From Didymella arachidicola (taxonomy: Eukaryota > Ascomycota > Dothideomycetes > Pleosporales > Didymellaceae), in contig CM049995.1 in NCBI GenBank assembly GCA_016630955.3, positions 1,488,001-1,552,000 on the forward strand: a stretch of 64,000 bases of DNA, read 5' to 3'. Below are positions 8,642 through 21,054 of this stretch, piece after piece. The position numbers and the translations under genes are program-made. Every line of letters begins with the position of its first letter. The stretch's first letter is position 1. The notes beneath the pieces are model-generated. The model was given only the letters and a program-made list of their open reading frames with translations, had not been told where the DNA came from and searched no databases.

Positions 8642-11600
8642 GCGACCACTGTATCTGGCACTGCGACCCCGTCCACGCACTGCAGATCCGGCAGCAGGTT
8701 ATACACGGACTGGACGAACAAAATCCGGGAGAAGCGGAAGCGGATCGATTCCTTCAGCTCGCGGCTCGGGAAGCACGGTGTGCATGTTCCTAAGCGGGGC
8801 AGCACGGCGCGAGTGGTTGAGGTCGAGGCTGTGAATGGGAGGGCGCGGACGGAGAAGATTGGTGGGTCATTTTGATGGGCGATGGATTCATGGATAGGGG
8901 TTGGAGGAGGATTTGGGCTGCGAGATAAGATGTGCAATATGGGTGATGATGCCGGGAGGCGTGTGATGAGTATGTTGATGGCTTTTGCTTTTTCAGATGT
9001 TGTCTGGGTACATGGGGTGTGGCGGTCGGTACAATTTGCCATTCTCCTGGGGATATAGCAAGGTATTCTTCCATTTTGATTCAAGGACTAGTCGGCAGTC
9101 GCCATGAACAGGGAGAGTTTTTCGTAAAATTCGATTGCATTGCGTGACATTGATTCCTGAATTGTCAGGCGCGTAGCGATGATATAAAGGCATCTCCCAG
9201 TGAAACGCCCTCTTCTTTGCTACGCTATCCGCTTTCCGAGCAATTCCAGGATATCCTGCACACATCACGATACTGGAGGTAATGATTGGCCGAGAACGAG
9301 TCTGGAGTACCTCACAGGTTCCCTAGAAAGGACGGGCGCAGCATCGGAGATCTCGAATGGCTGACAGCAGAATGAAGCTACGTGTTGTTCTCAAAGATAG
9401 TCACTAGGGGTGTTCATTGGGCTATGTGTTATGAGCATGAGAGCATGGTGCATGTCGGGCTGTCGGCTTTTATTGTCAGGTCCCGACTATCTTGATGCAG
9501 ACCGACTCTCTTTTGTCAGGCACAACTACATGTAGAGGGGATAGCATTCGGAATCTGGGCGAAGCTTTGACGTTGTGATGCCCTTTGACATCGGATAGGG
9601 ATGGGCTGGTCCTGTTCAGGATCGTGGTACAGCCGACGATCTGGAGGCAAGCAAGTATCAAAGTGTAAGTTTGACCGTACGCTCAGAGCATCGAAAGGGA
9701 AAACAGTCACCACGATCAAGGTCGCTGTAAGCATTTGTTGGGCGAAGGAGGCGTTCAAGGTCCGCATCGAGGTAAGACATCGCCGACATGTGCGTCTGTG
9801 CAGAAGAGACACCATAAACGAAGACGGACGGAGATGGGCGGACGGAGTTCCAAGGTAGCGCTTAAGTGGCGATGTTGTTGGCGCTGAAAATCTGCAATGA
9901 GATCGTGAGTACAGTGCGTTGAGACTGTTCGCGCTGGCGAACTTGTCGCCCAACGCACTTTGCCATTCGAACACACCACCTGCGCATCATTGGTGGACCC
10001 GAGCTATTCGGCTCGCCAGGGTTTTCTGCGAGGTCAAAGGAACATCCTGGGTGTAAGATGGTAACACCTCACGTATTTGACCCCTCACACAAGCGCGCGT
10101 TCTGCTCACCGCCTGGTTTGGTCTCGCATGGCTGGTCGCACAGCAGGGGCCAAGCGGTCGTACATCATCTGAGACTTCGCTTCTCGCAGCCCCATGGTCA
10201 ATAAGGCAGGCAACGACAACGGCGCGGTGGAGATTGTGTCAATACAATGAAGGTCGTGTATGCCGGCTGCAGGGCGCCGTGGTGCACAAAACCCATGATT
10301 GAGGCTTCGACAAATATAAAGGCCAGGATGCCACGAGAACAACCACACGTCTGGGAGGATGCCCTGAAGGTGTAACAGAATAATCGAAGAGCGCCGACCC
10401 GAGAGCCTCTCGTGCATAACGGACGCTGAAGATAGTGACAGTCTGAAGGATGGGTTGCATTGTGCGCATCGAGAACAGGCACGAAAGGCAAGACAAAACG
10501 GCCTTGAGATTCTCGCCAAGGAGTTCAACATGCAGCTGTATCTCTACTGCGTAAGGACAACCTCTCGAGCAGATCACTCGACCTCTGGACCGTATGGCCA
10601 GGCATCCGCCGCTTACCCGGTCAAGACTCACCGTTCAACGTCGGCATTTCGTATGGACAAGCGAGTCACCCAGCAGCCGATGCAATAAATACTTGACCAG
10701 GATGCAAAATATGGGGCCTGTGGTTGCGCGCATATTGAGTTACCAAGCGGCAGTTCTGCAACGGGTGCGAGCATAGCATGACGGATAACGGTCGCAGGCC
10801 CCGGTTGACAGTTTGTCCCACTCGCCCTGACGACTAGCCCATGTCAGCGCTGAGGCATTCAATGGATCTGTATGCCTGTCAATGGCACGGCGGTATGGTT
10901 GTGCAGCATACGCGTCGTGCAGGGGAAGGGACTGGTGAAGGGTTCGTTGATGCGGATGGGTGGGAAGAGACGGAGGAGTTTTGACAGCTTGCTTCCGCAT
11001 GGGCAAGTGCGTGAGAAAGAAGCATCAACGACGCTGTTGATAGTGCAATCTCTCGTGAGTCTAGAGCGACTTGCTTTTTGTGACTTCCTTTTGAGATATG
11101 AACTTGTTGCGAACGAAAGTTTGCGGTCTCACGCATCGGATGTTTGACCTGGGTCCTGCAGTGTAGCTCGCCAATCGACGTCAACGGTTTTACTTTGCTT
11201 CTTGTACCAGATCTCGAGCAAAAAGCAAAGGCATTTCTCGGAGTCTAGGGCCACGATAGCAACTATGAGCCGCTCGACCGTGAGTTCGATGCTGACTGCA
11301 TGAGGACTTCCGTTCAAGACGATACCTCCTGCCTTGTGACAATGATACCAAGCGCATATTGTTGCAGGGACCTCGCACGGTCTAGACTGGACGTGATGCC
11401 TGATCGAGATGCTCACGAACTCGGCTGGTCCGGCGCGTCAGACTGACGAAGCGATCTACGAGCAGTTCCTGGAAATAACGAGGGACTTGGTCGTGTTGAT
11501 TTTGAGGGGACGATCGAGGAACGAAGAACAAGAGACTGAGACAATAGACGGTGATGGTGGGGGAAACTACAGGCACATTCGCAGACTAGTTCACCGGACG

Positions 11601-12119
11601 GGAAGGCACGCACGGCCGCTGTGGTTTTCCAAGCTAGAGCATTGCGTTCAGGTCCCGCGTCAAAAGAGAGTTTGATGATCAGCCACATTGTTGATCCCCA
11701 AATGATCGAGGCTTCAAGTTGGGCGATCATCATCAGAACGAGTAAAAGCATTTTTCTCGCTATCTATCGCACTTCTGCCATCGGGCTAAGAAAATTCTGT
11801 TCGAACTGCAAGATGTCATGCCGCGCCAGTAATTGAAATTACTGCGAGGATTACCTAAAAGCCTGCAAAAGATGGGCAAAGGGTTCCCTGCCTTGGGGAT
11901 TGATCTAAGCAGCCCAAGGATTTCGGCTTCGCAATGAGGCTGGGCTTGAATACCAAGGCACCCATGTTAGCAAGACAGCAGATACAGAAAGAGGTGATTG
12001 TCTGACGGCAGTGTTTGCAACAGAGACTTTTGACTGAAGAAGGGCGTGTATGATCCGCTACCTGAGTTTTAGTATGTACATAGATATATGTTAGGCAAGT
12101 GTAATCCTTGCTTTGCATC
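8642..12119. other. 3.5-kb stretch without a recognisable gene
   Basis: Only short overlapping reading frames occur, with no family resemblance, no consistent splice structure and no obvious transposon ends. Hydrophobic peptides appear on the minus strand near 10300 and 11720 (both contain EASI), but I could not join them into a gene. It may hold a fast-evolving or decayed gene, or nothing. Confidence 0.4.
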
Positions 12120-14184
12120 CTACAGCTTTCGCAACACCTTCTCAAGCCTGGGGTCTGTGGGGTCGTTTGGCTTAATGGTCATTGTGTGCAGTTCACGGTT
12201 TGAACCCTTGGATCCAATCCTCTCGTGATGCCAGGAAGAAGCGCCGCTCCTGACCGACGAGCCGTCGCCCTTTCGATTGGGGCTGAAGCGATCTGCGATG
12301 TCGTGTCCTGCTCTAAAGAACCAAGGATCTCTACCGCCCGGTTTGACTGACCAAACTTATTAGTGCGACAGCTGCATTGGTTGATAGTTTGTACTTACGC
12401 GTCCAATACTCGCGGGAATCAGCATCATCAGGCATAAGGCGGCCACCAGAGACGAGCCCTGTAAGGTATACCATGCCATTCAGTGCGGTGTAAATCATTA
12501 GACCGGCGATGAGACCGTAGGCTGCGCTGTAGCTGAATGGGATGAACATAAGTGTGACGAATGCTGGAATTGCGTCTCCAATGTATCGCCAGTTGATACT
12601 AGTGACTTGTCGCATCATCAGGCAACCCACCTGTGTGCAGGTCAGAACTGTCGGATTGGTGGGGAGGACGAACTTACGATAATAAGCGTACTGCCGGTCG
12701 CCCATGGTGGAATTGAGGCGAAGATTGGAGCGAAAAACATAGCGACAATGAAGCAGAGTCCTGTGGTGATAGCGGTCAGACCAGTCTTACCGCCCTCTGC
12801 AATGCCAGCACCGGACTCGATGTAGGCTGTAACCGGGGAAACACCGAGGAGAGCGCCGACGGAGATGCAAAATGCATCTGTGCAGTATGCTAGAGTCGAA
12901 CGGGGGAAGTCACCGTCTTCTAGGTCTACTGCGCCGCAAAAGCGAGCCATTGCATAGAGGGTTGCTGTACAGTCGATGATGTCCACATAAAGGAAGGTAA
13001 AGAGAGCAAGAACAAATTGGGACGTCTGCTTTCCGACATTCCAGTCCAAAGTGTTTAGCGTGTGGTCGATGGGGTGGAAATAGACGACCTTCTTGAAGTA
13101 ATCCCAACGGTCGTCACCAGCTTGGTTGTGTGGAAAGTAGGTTACATTCGTTCCTCGTCTGCTGCAATGAGCTTCAACGGTTCATAAATGGGACAGGGTA
13201 CCTACGGCCATGCAGTAATTGACACGATCAGAATACCTACGATCATGGCACTCTTAACCTTGAACATCATAAGGTATGCGGTGACGACGCCGCCACACAT
13301 GAGTCCTATCCATAGCTAGACCAATGTCAGCGCAAGGCTCCGTTCATGCTGGGTCAACCTACGGTTGGCGACGTCATCATGTGGCTCGTACACATGCCAA
13401 ATTCATCCTTGTACTGGTCGGGACAGCCAGCAATTTCCAGTGGTGTGTTCTTGGCTCCGCTAACTGCGCCAATGCCAATGCCGCTACTCAGGCCGATGAG
13501 GGAAAGGAAGAGTCCTATACCGCAAGCTGTAGCGATCTTAAGAGAGTTCGGGATGACTTTGACAAGCCATTGGCGCATGCCCATTAAGGAAAGCCCGACG
13601 AAGATGAAGCCTTCGATGAAGACGGCTGTGAGTGCAAGATTATAGGGGATAATACCGCTACCGTGAAAGCCGACAACTTGGTATGCGAAATAGGCGTTCA
13701 GTCCCATGCCAGGCGCGAGGGCAACAGGCATATTGGTCAGGAAACCAAACAGAACAGAGCTGAAGCCGGCAATAGCTGCGGTCGCCGTGACGAGTGATCG
13801 ATTGAGGTCTTGAACACAGAGTGCGTACTCGTTATTGTTCATACAGAGAGAGTCATTGGGATCGTTACAGACGCAGTTGCCTCCCGAGTCGGCAAGTATC
13901 GAGGCCTTTCAACATTAGTTGGAAGCTACTTCACTCGTCGTCAATACGCACATTGACAGATATCACATAGGCCATTGTGAAGAACGTTGTCAGGCCAGCA
14001 CGAATCTCTGTAGTGAATCGTGCCTTCTTAATCTCCTTTTCCTGTGTGTCTAGTGAGTGATAGGACGCTGGCAGACAAGAGCACGACCTACATGCCTACA
14101 GCCCTCGAGTCGAAAGACCCGTCCAAAAGTCGAAGCACCAATGAAGGTGTTGATTTTCTCGCAGTATAGCCGTAGAGAATCCAT
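12120..14184 (-). CDS. AzgA-type hypoxanthine/adenine/guanine permease
   Basis: Seven exons (14184-14092, 14041-13952, 13905-13363, 13315-13206, 13158-12678, 12630-12399, 12346-12120) encode 591 residues; all six introns are 46-52 nt. AzgA proteins are proton-coupled purine importers of the plasma membrane within the NCS2/AzgA group, usually near 580 residues. Characteristic stretches are ARFTTEIRAGLTTFFTMAYVI near the N-terminus, NMPVALAPGMGLNAYFAY, ATACGIGLFLSLIG, the DIIDCTATLYAMAR helix, and GVSPVTAYIESGAGIAEGGKTGL. About 12 hydrophobic helices are visible. The hydrophilic tail ends KVLRKL. The first exon is short and supplies only a cytosolic leader; its ATG was chosen because the splice to EKEIKKARF keeps frame. 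Substrate is inferred from the family. Confidence 0.93.
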
Positions 14185-15638
14185 GCTGAGCTATGCGTTC
14201 GCGGAAAAGGAACCAGCGACTGTACGAAGCAAACGTAAAAAAGGGTGGCGACACAGTGATGCCTGATCTACCGTGGCAGCGCCGTGTTACGCGTTGCTGA
14301 TGAAACTGCGAAGAGGTTGTATTATGGAAGAGTCGAACGGCTGCTCTGGACGATGGGCAACTTGAAGTCAGGATTTCAGTCCATACGCGGGAGTTGCGCC
14401 TGAGGTGACCCAAGGCTATAACGTCTCTGACTCTCAATAGTCGTTGCAGGTGGGGGCGAATTGGAGGTAGGCATGCGAAGGATAGGAGCAACAATTGTAG
14501 CGCTGAGGAACCGCCATCTGGGAACGACAGCCGGCCGCAGAGCGAGGCGCGCAACAGGGAACTGTACAAGGGATTCCCATAGTGGTGTAGCGTGGTGTCG
14601 CGGTGGAGATGCTCGAAGTCGAACTAGGATTTGAGAGCTAGCGCTGTGCTCCTGTGGCTGGCCCAAGCGAGTCAGGGGTTGCCCAAACGCACTAGTCCGC
14701 CCTTCAGGAACAGATGGTGCTGATCCCTGAGTAGTTGACGAGTGATCGTCTCCATGTCTCTCGCTCCGCAGATGCATCCACTACGAAACGGATGATCTGC
14801 TGGACTTTCGTCTGTCCCTGTCAGAACTCTGTCCATCCAATGGTGCTACCGCGGAACTTCAATGCATATTGGTCAAATATTTCCGCATTTGCAGCGGTGC
14901 AATCCTCGAATGATATGTACAAGTGAAACTTTGTAAACAACTAGATCAGTACGATTCGTCCGCCACGGTTGCCTAGTTGGCGGCTTTGTAAGGTTGGACA
15001 GTCTCAGATTCACACAACTTAGCACCTCATGTCTTGAAGCGGCCGCACAATGGTGTATCCCTTGCCCAACTGCACTTTCCTGTCTGCCAAGATGAGCCAC
15101 CGACAATGATGGCGACCTGGAACACGGTAATTTTGCGGCGCAGATAAGCTAGCCACCTGTCTCTGCCGTGCGACCTGGGTGTTTTCCTTTTCCGACAGAC
15201 ACCTTGTCGGTGCGAAACTTTGAACACGCGCTTACCACGTGTTGATCACAACCCCAGTAACATGGGTAGGATCCCGAGGGTCATCACGGTCTAATTGTGG
15301 GCCCGCGGACTGGCGTTCTGGTACGACTGCAAGTGCAGAGAGTGGCTCCTCCTCAACCCGAACTTGACGACTCTCGTTGTTCTGCTTGATGAGCCAATGA
15401 AACTACGCCTCAGGCCGCATCTTAGCTTCTCTAGCGCAGTGAATGGACCCGTTGCGCAATCCACTGCGACGGCTGCGACGTCCTTCCCCGAGATCCCTGC
15501 TGGGTGTCTTACCATGAACTTGTGCCCTGACATGCGATCGTCATAACTTATGATACTTGTTCGCTCGTTCTCCTCCAGAACTGGTGGAGTCTAGCCTGAG
15601 ACCGCCCCAGTGCATATCCCCAGAAAGAGTGTTTGAAT
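14185..15638. other. Intergenic stretch, nothing recognised
   Basis: This is the shared upstream region of the minus-strand permease and the plus-strand methyltransferase-like gene. No credible coding exon, RNA gene or repeat was seen. Confidence 0.5.
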
Positions 15639-17580
15639 ATGTTCGCGGCCGATCTGTCATGGCAGGTGGGCGAAAGCGTTGGACAGCGGAAGGAGCGGAA
15701 GGCGCGCGAACGTACGTCTGGAACGCCTTCAGTCAGGACTTCGGTAACGTCGAGGAGTTCGGGCTCAGGCTCAACCGACAGGCAAGAATGGTGGACGGCA
15801 GGACTGAACAAGATCAAGGCGAAATCCTCGAAGTCATCAACCAAAGGACGGCCAGTCACAAGCCCGAGCTCGAGCTTGCAGCGGAGAGCTGATCCACCAC
15901 CACTTCAGTCTATCCACGATACTATTGCGAGAGACTTTCCGACGTGGGAGCTCGAGCTACCACAGCATCTGAAGGAACCTCCTCCCTCGAAGCCTGCATA
16001 TACAGTCTCGAGGACGCTGTCGCCGAATTTGCCGTCCGGTGGTTCCATGGACATTTTGGAGTGCGACGTCCCGGAGCTCGAAGGTGACGTCTCTTCACGC
16101 TACACGCACTCCATTGTCTCCGTGTCCTCCCGTGTGCATCTCCACCTGGTAACCTCTTGCTTTAAACTGACTTGTATACAGGCGACCACCATTGGGATTT
16201 CAAAATGCCTCCGGCAGAAGCGATGATTGGAGTCGATGGAATTCATGCATACGACCCATACTCCCTTGCATCAATTGATACAAGGACCAGCGTTGAGTCG
16301 CGTGAACGAAAGGAGGTCGTCGCAGTACCAAGAGCCGATGTGGTTAGCATAGAGAAGCGGTCAGCAGATCGAGCCACTATTTGAGATTACCCGCTGATCG
16401 ATTGTAGAAGAACGATCGTTCCAAGAATCGAGACTCGCATTGACGAAGACTACAGCCCTCGAGAATCGTCAAGCCCGGATACTGCACGGCATGTTGAGGT
16501 CGAGCCGAAAGTAGCAGCTTGTAGACCAATGGCTCAGTGGGACAGTCTATCACCAATGATGGTACCCAATGGTTTCCGGAAGCCTTCAGTGTCCCGATCA
16601 GTCAAGACCACAAGTGTACAGAGCAACGCATTTGTGCGAACAAGGTTCCAGCGTTTCATCCAAAGACTCGAAAGTGCAGGGCCGCAACTTGTCCTGGACC
16701 GAATGAAGGAATCCCAGCAAGAAACCGCGGATTCGGAAGAAGAGTTACTGGAACAGCAGCTTTGGCTGTTGACTGGGTTTCAATTGCAGAGTTTAGGCAA
16801 GGCTCGGATCGTCCCGAAACCGCAGTGTGACACAGGCAAGATCCTGGAGCTCTACGGTAACCTCTGTAAGTGAACGCCTTGCTCGAGCCGTACTGCTGTG
16901 TTCATCTAACACTGATGCCAGCTGATGTGTACCAATCATCTGCAATGCACCCAGACCAAACGGTACATTTCCTTACTACCAAACCACAGCGAACCTTGTC
17001 CCTTCCCAGCAATGTGTCTTACCTGACGGTGCGAGAATTCGGAACGGTCCCCCTGCCATATCCTGAAGACTACTTCTCGCATATTCGCGCATCGACTTTG
17101 CCGTCCTTGGTACCCTCCGCAAAGCTGCCGGAATTGTTCCGAGAGTGCTACAAGCTGCTCGCTCCAGGGGGCCTGCTGGAATTAAGGATCATGGATGCAG
17201 CGCCCGTGCGTAGGACTGCTGGCCCCATGATGCGAATGTGGATCGAGGACAGATTGTCGGTCAACCTAGAGAAGCTCTTCCGATGCTCGAAACCATGTTC
17301 ACTGGTGTCTGGCTGGTTGGCCGAGGCAGGATTCGAGCTGAGTGGAGACAATGACCATGAGCTCCAACTGCCATGCGCATTTGACCGTACTTCAGATGAC
17401 GGTGAGGAGGAGCTTTCGACCATGATCGGTCAAGCTTTGTGGAAAGACATTTGGGGCCCGTTCGTCGAGGACCTCTCGGACGAGCCGAAGTGGTGGTGGG
17501 AAGAAGAGATCATCATGCAGGAGTGTTTGAAGAAGAAAACAGTGCTAGAGTGTCGCTCAATGTATGCTTACAAGAGGTGA
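15639..17580 (+). CDS. Methyltransferase-like protein with a degenerate SAM site
   Basis: The model has four exons (15639-16131, 16182-16359, 16408-16865, 16922-17580) and 595 residues. The N-terminal half is Ser/Pro-rich and probably disordered. The C-terminal third resembles a class I SAM-dependent methyltransferase fold: the late signature LAPGGLLELRIMD is clear, preceded by a helix (LPELFRECYKL) and followed by GWLAEAGFEL. The glycine-rich SAM loop expected after a beta strand is poor (KILELYGNLSDVY), so catalysis is doubtful. Such proteins are common and uncharacterised in filamentous ascomycetes. The first intron donor (GTGTGC at 16132) was chosen because it restores the frame; that junction is the weakest. 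It ends in MYAYKR, as in related fungal proteins. No function is assigned beyond the fold. Confidence 0.7.
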
Positions 17581-18196
17581 AGGTCACGGAGGGACGACTT
17601 TCCATTCCAACGTCGGAGGATAAGTAAGGGGTGGACAAGCTGTATTTTCTGGATACCCTTTTGCGATTTGACTTTAGCATTTACGTTCGAAGCCGAGCTC
17701 CAGAGGCAAACCGAGCCGTCTCAGCTCGCAAGATAACCTGCTCTTTTGTTCGCACCTGTTCGAAGTATGAAGCAGGAAGGATGCTGTCACTTGTGGTTTA
17801 ACTTAGCTAGCGCAATGCCACACGCATCCCCGCGTTCCTCCTTCTGGAGCTTTGAAAACATCCACACCAACGTCAATATCAACAACACTCAGTAATCGCG
17901 ATGGCTCGGTATTGTGAATCGTCCTCGCGTGCAGATTGTCGCGGCTTCAGTCAGACCACGTTGAAACGTTTCTAGACGATTGGCTGTCGCGTCCGTGCAA
18001 CAGCCCCCGTTTCAACGCGCCCCGGACGCCTCCTGGCTGTGCCTCAAAAGTCAGCCTCCCTGCAGAGGACTCGGTCGGTAATCTCGATTTCTCTTCGGCA
18101 TTCCCGAACACCGTATTAGCCAGCCACGTTATCCTCCCGTGCTCTTGAGCATATTAGAGCCTCGCCGACGGCTATAGTCGAGTCATCCTTAACGTC
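17581..18196. other. Intergenic stretch, nothing recognised
   Basis: This lies between two genes in the same direction and should hold the 3' UTR of the first and the promoter of the peroxiredoxin-like gene. No further gene was seen. Confidence 0.5.
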
Positions 18197-18988
18197 ATGC
18201 TTAGCAAGCTCACAACTCAGATCGCATTGCGAAAAGCCGGACTGGGAGGAGTGAAGATACCAGACCCATTTTCTGCGACTGATTCGAAGAGCTCAAAAGG
18301 GAGTCAGGACTCGGAAGGAGGAGGCTTTACAAATCCCTTTGCAAAATGGGGCGCACCCAAAGCGCTCGCTTCATGGACGTCTCCACCGCCGACACAGAGC
18401 CCAGTACAGCCAGTTCCTGTAGCAGGCGACAAGGCCAAGTCTGCTGTGAAGCTACGGTTTCCTGCAGTTGATGGGCGGCCTTGCGTCGTACTATTCTTGA
18501 GATATTGCGGTTGTCCCTGTACATACACCTGTTGGATGCCTTTACTTTCGCAAAGCTAACGCAGTGCAGTTACGGAAAAGCTCTTCCTTCACCTGCGATC
18601 GCTCGCGAACAGACACACCTCCATTCATTTCGTTATCGTATCACATTGCACCCAAGCCGCCACCAACGAATGGGTGAAGAAACTAGGCGGGCCGTGGATG
18701 TTAGATATCATTGTCGACACAGACAGAGAGCTCTATGCACTTTGGGGGCTAGGCATCTCGAGCTATGCTCATCTGCTAAATCCGCGGAACGGCTACAACC
18801 AGTACATGCTGGGCAAAAAAGAAGGTGTTTGGGGCCAACAAGTTGGAGAAGGGGGGTGCAGATGGCAGACAGGTGGCGCATACGCCATTGACGGTCGGGG
18901 CGTTGTCAAATGGTCGTACCCTATGAAGAGTGTCGACGACGCAATACCCATTGATGAAGGCATTAAGGAGCTTGGAGTTGTTCGCTGA
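18197..18988 (+). CDS. Peroxiredoxin-like (AhpC/TSA, PRXL2-type) protein
   Basis: Two exons (18197-18518, 18570-18988) encode 246 residues. The fold is thioredoxin-like: a strand (GRPCVVLFLRY) runs into a cysteine motif, CGCPFTEK, split by the intron just after CGCP. It is followed by the helix LFLHLRSL, the strand IHFVIVSHC and a long helix. The family (AhpC/TSA antioxidant enzyme, PF13911 type) is linked to redox functions, but fungal members are uncharacterised and lack the classical peroxiredoxin PxxxTxxC site. The second half carries VDTDRELYALWGLG and the strand GGAYAIDGRGVVKW, typical of this group. The first 90 residues are polar and Pro/Ser-rich with no clear targeting signal. The gene is tail-to-tail with the TLC gene, 145 bp apart. 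Confidence 0.82.
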
Positions 18989-19133
18989 GAAGATACCCAA
19001 TACAAGATTATATCATTCACATCTCGTCATGGCCCTCTGCAAGGCAGGATAAGCAGTTGAAAGACAATTATCAAGTATATATGCTGTGTGCATAGAGTAT
19101 GAGCATCGCAAGGCCTTTTTACGATATCTGCAT

Positions 19134-20158
19134 CTACTGTCTCTTCTTCTCTTTCTCTTCCGCTGGAACAAACCTTTTCCTGACAGCTTTCACCATCTGG
19201 CTGAACCAGTATACGTTCAGGAAGCTCAGCGCAGTATTTCCCGCGAGGTAAACAACCACAAGCCACATGGGCAACTCGGTGATCTCGCAACTGACCGGCC
19301 CACCATATACCCTGCTGCTGGCATTCCGTCCACACACCTCGTCGTCCAGGAGAAGGTTCGTCAGCTGGGAGGCCGGTGTTGTGAGGGCTTTGTAGATGTC
19401 CGAATAGATCATGATTGACTGGTAGGTGCCCCAAACGACTCGGCAGGCGAAAAACGTAAAGAGCAGTGCGATGCCGTTATACAACTGGAGCTTTGAACCA
19501 GTCATGCCGAGTTTGTCGCAAAACCAGTGAATGTTGAGAAACGGTGTGGAAAGCTCATACAAGATGAAAGAGAGACCATAGTAGTTCCCGAAAGGTTTCT
19601 GCGATTGGATTAGTTCAAGTCTTCCCGATCGAAAAAATCTGTACGCACGAATCCAATGCAAGTAATAGCGAGAGCACCTATGGCATGGACCAAAGCACCG
19701 ACGCCGCAGATGTCAAAGTGCGTGAGACAGACTTGAAGGTCCCAGAGGAAGTAACCAGCTGCAAAGCCCTGGACCATGCCGCTCGCAGGTGTATAGCCCC
19801 AGAGTCTGCCCTTCCAGTCCATCTCCTTCCTCTCTGGGTCGCTGAAGATGACGTAAAGTGCAGCACCGTTGATGAAGAGAGCTTGGATCATCGACACCCA
19901 ATGGATATCCCAATTCAGTCGCGTCCGCCGGTTGAAGCCTGCATATGTCTTTGGGCATAAGTGTCGAGAAATCGCTGGCGATAGTCCGTACAAGATAGCA
20001 TGGTATGCGAGGAAACCGATGAGAATCTCGTGGACGTGATACGGCATGGTCTTCAGGTCCAGCTTGTCAGCCAGAGGCTGAGTGAGCTGGACCAGCACGG
20101 ATGGTGGCGGTATGGGGTCACGCATGGCGTGGAATGATGGAGGTAAGAAGGCAGACAT
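19134..20158 (-). CDS. TLC-domain multi-pass membrane protein
   Basis: Two exons (20158-19649, 19598-19134) encode 324 residues. The TLC fold (TRAM/LAG1/CLN8) has several helices: HEILIGFLAYHAILYGL, WVSMIQALFINGAALYVIF, GFAAGYFLWDL, then ALVHAIGALAITCIGF, the segment YGLSFILYELSTPFLNIHWF that is highly typical of TLC proteins, and LPMWLVVVYLAGNTALSF. It ends in a basic tail (EKEKKRQ) consistent with ER residence. It lacks the Lag1 ceramide-synthase double-histidine signature as far as I can see, so it resembles the TMEM56/TLCD group, whose role is in membrane lipid composition; substrate unknown. The start was set at the first methionine close to the conserved region. An in-frame upstream ATG at 20500 would add an unusual 114-residue leader. 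Confidence 0.85.
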
Positions 20159-21054
20159 TACGAGAAGAAGCTCAAGTAAGCTCAAGTCGACGGCTGGAAT
20201 GGAGGGTGCACTAGCAGCAGCGGGAACCACATGTTTAATAGAACACTGCGCATCTTGAAGGGGCGCCTTCACCGGCCCTAAGGTTCCCTCGTGAGTAGCA
20301 AAAGCCGCTCGGAAACGTGCGATGCCGCAGTCGCGCCTGATCGTTGAGACAGATGGTGCCCAGGCGGGGGTTAGAGGGGTCCAGCGATCGCAGCTCAGCG
20401 CAGGAACAAGGGTAGGACGGGCAGTTTCCGCCGGCTGAGCACGCAAGCGAGGAAGGTACCATCCAGCTCTCGCATCGTTCACCGGATAGCGCTCCACCAC
20501 ACTTCAACGACAAAGCCATCACAACGTCGCGACTTGCTGCTGTTATAGGCACTCCCAAGATCTTCGCTACATCTCGCCAAGCGCTGTGTAGGTCCATCCG
20601 CGCCCTCGAGATGGTCGCATTCAAGGGCAAGCCCTTTCGAGAGACTAACGAAGGGTATCTCAAACAGCGGTCCTGCCCACACTTCTGAAGGCCTCCACAT
20701 CCTGAAACCAACGATTGAAGGGTCCAAACGCGGAAAATCAACATCGCCGCCGAAGTCACACGTTCCTGCCGCCTGGCTCACCGCCGAACTTTTCTGCCAG
20801 CATTCACTTAGAAGCTCTCTTCGACAACGTCAATTGCACGTCGGCGACTTCACAACACGTCAGTCGGCTCGATCACAGCCTGTACGCAAGCTTCAGTCCG
20901 GATATCCCCAGCTCTTGGAAGTGAAAGCCTAAACCCCAGGCTATTGCTCATATTCCGCGTCAAAAGCAGCATTTCCACGCGACTTCCCGGGACTTCGTCG
21001 AGGCAGATCAGGCACGTTGGCATTTGTCTGCGTCATCCAGAAATCGTCGCGAAT
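20159..21054. other. Divergent promoter region of the TLC and CUS2-type genes
   Basis: This 896-bp stretch lies between two divergent starts. No conserved coding sequence was recognised. Short open frames continue upstream of both start codons but show no family resemblance. Confidence 0.5.

Noticed and set aside
8122..9084. 320-codon minus-strand frame
   Set aside because: It overlaps the recognisable LOV/PAS remains on the + strand and has no family resemblance or splice context.
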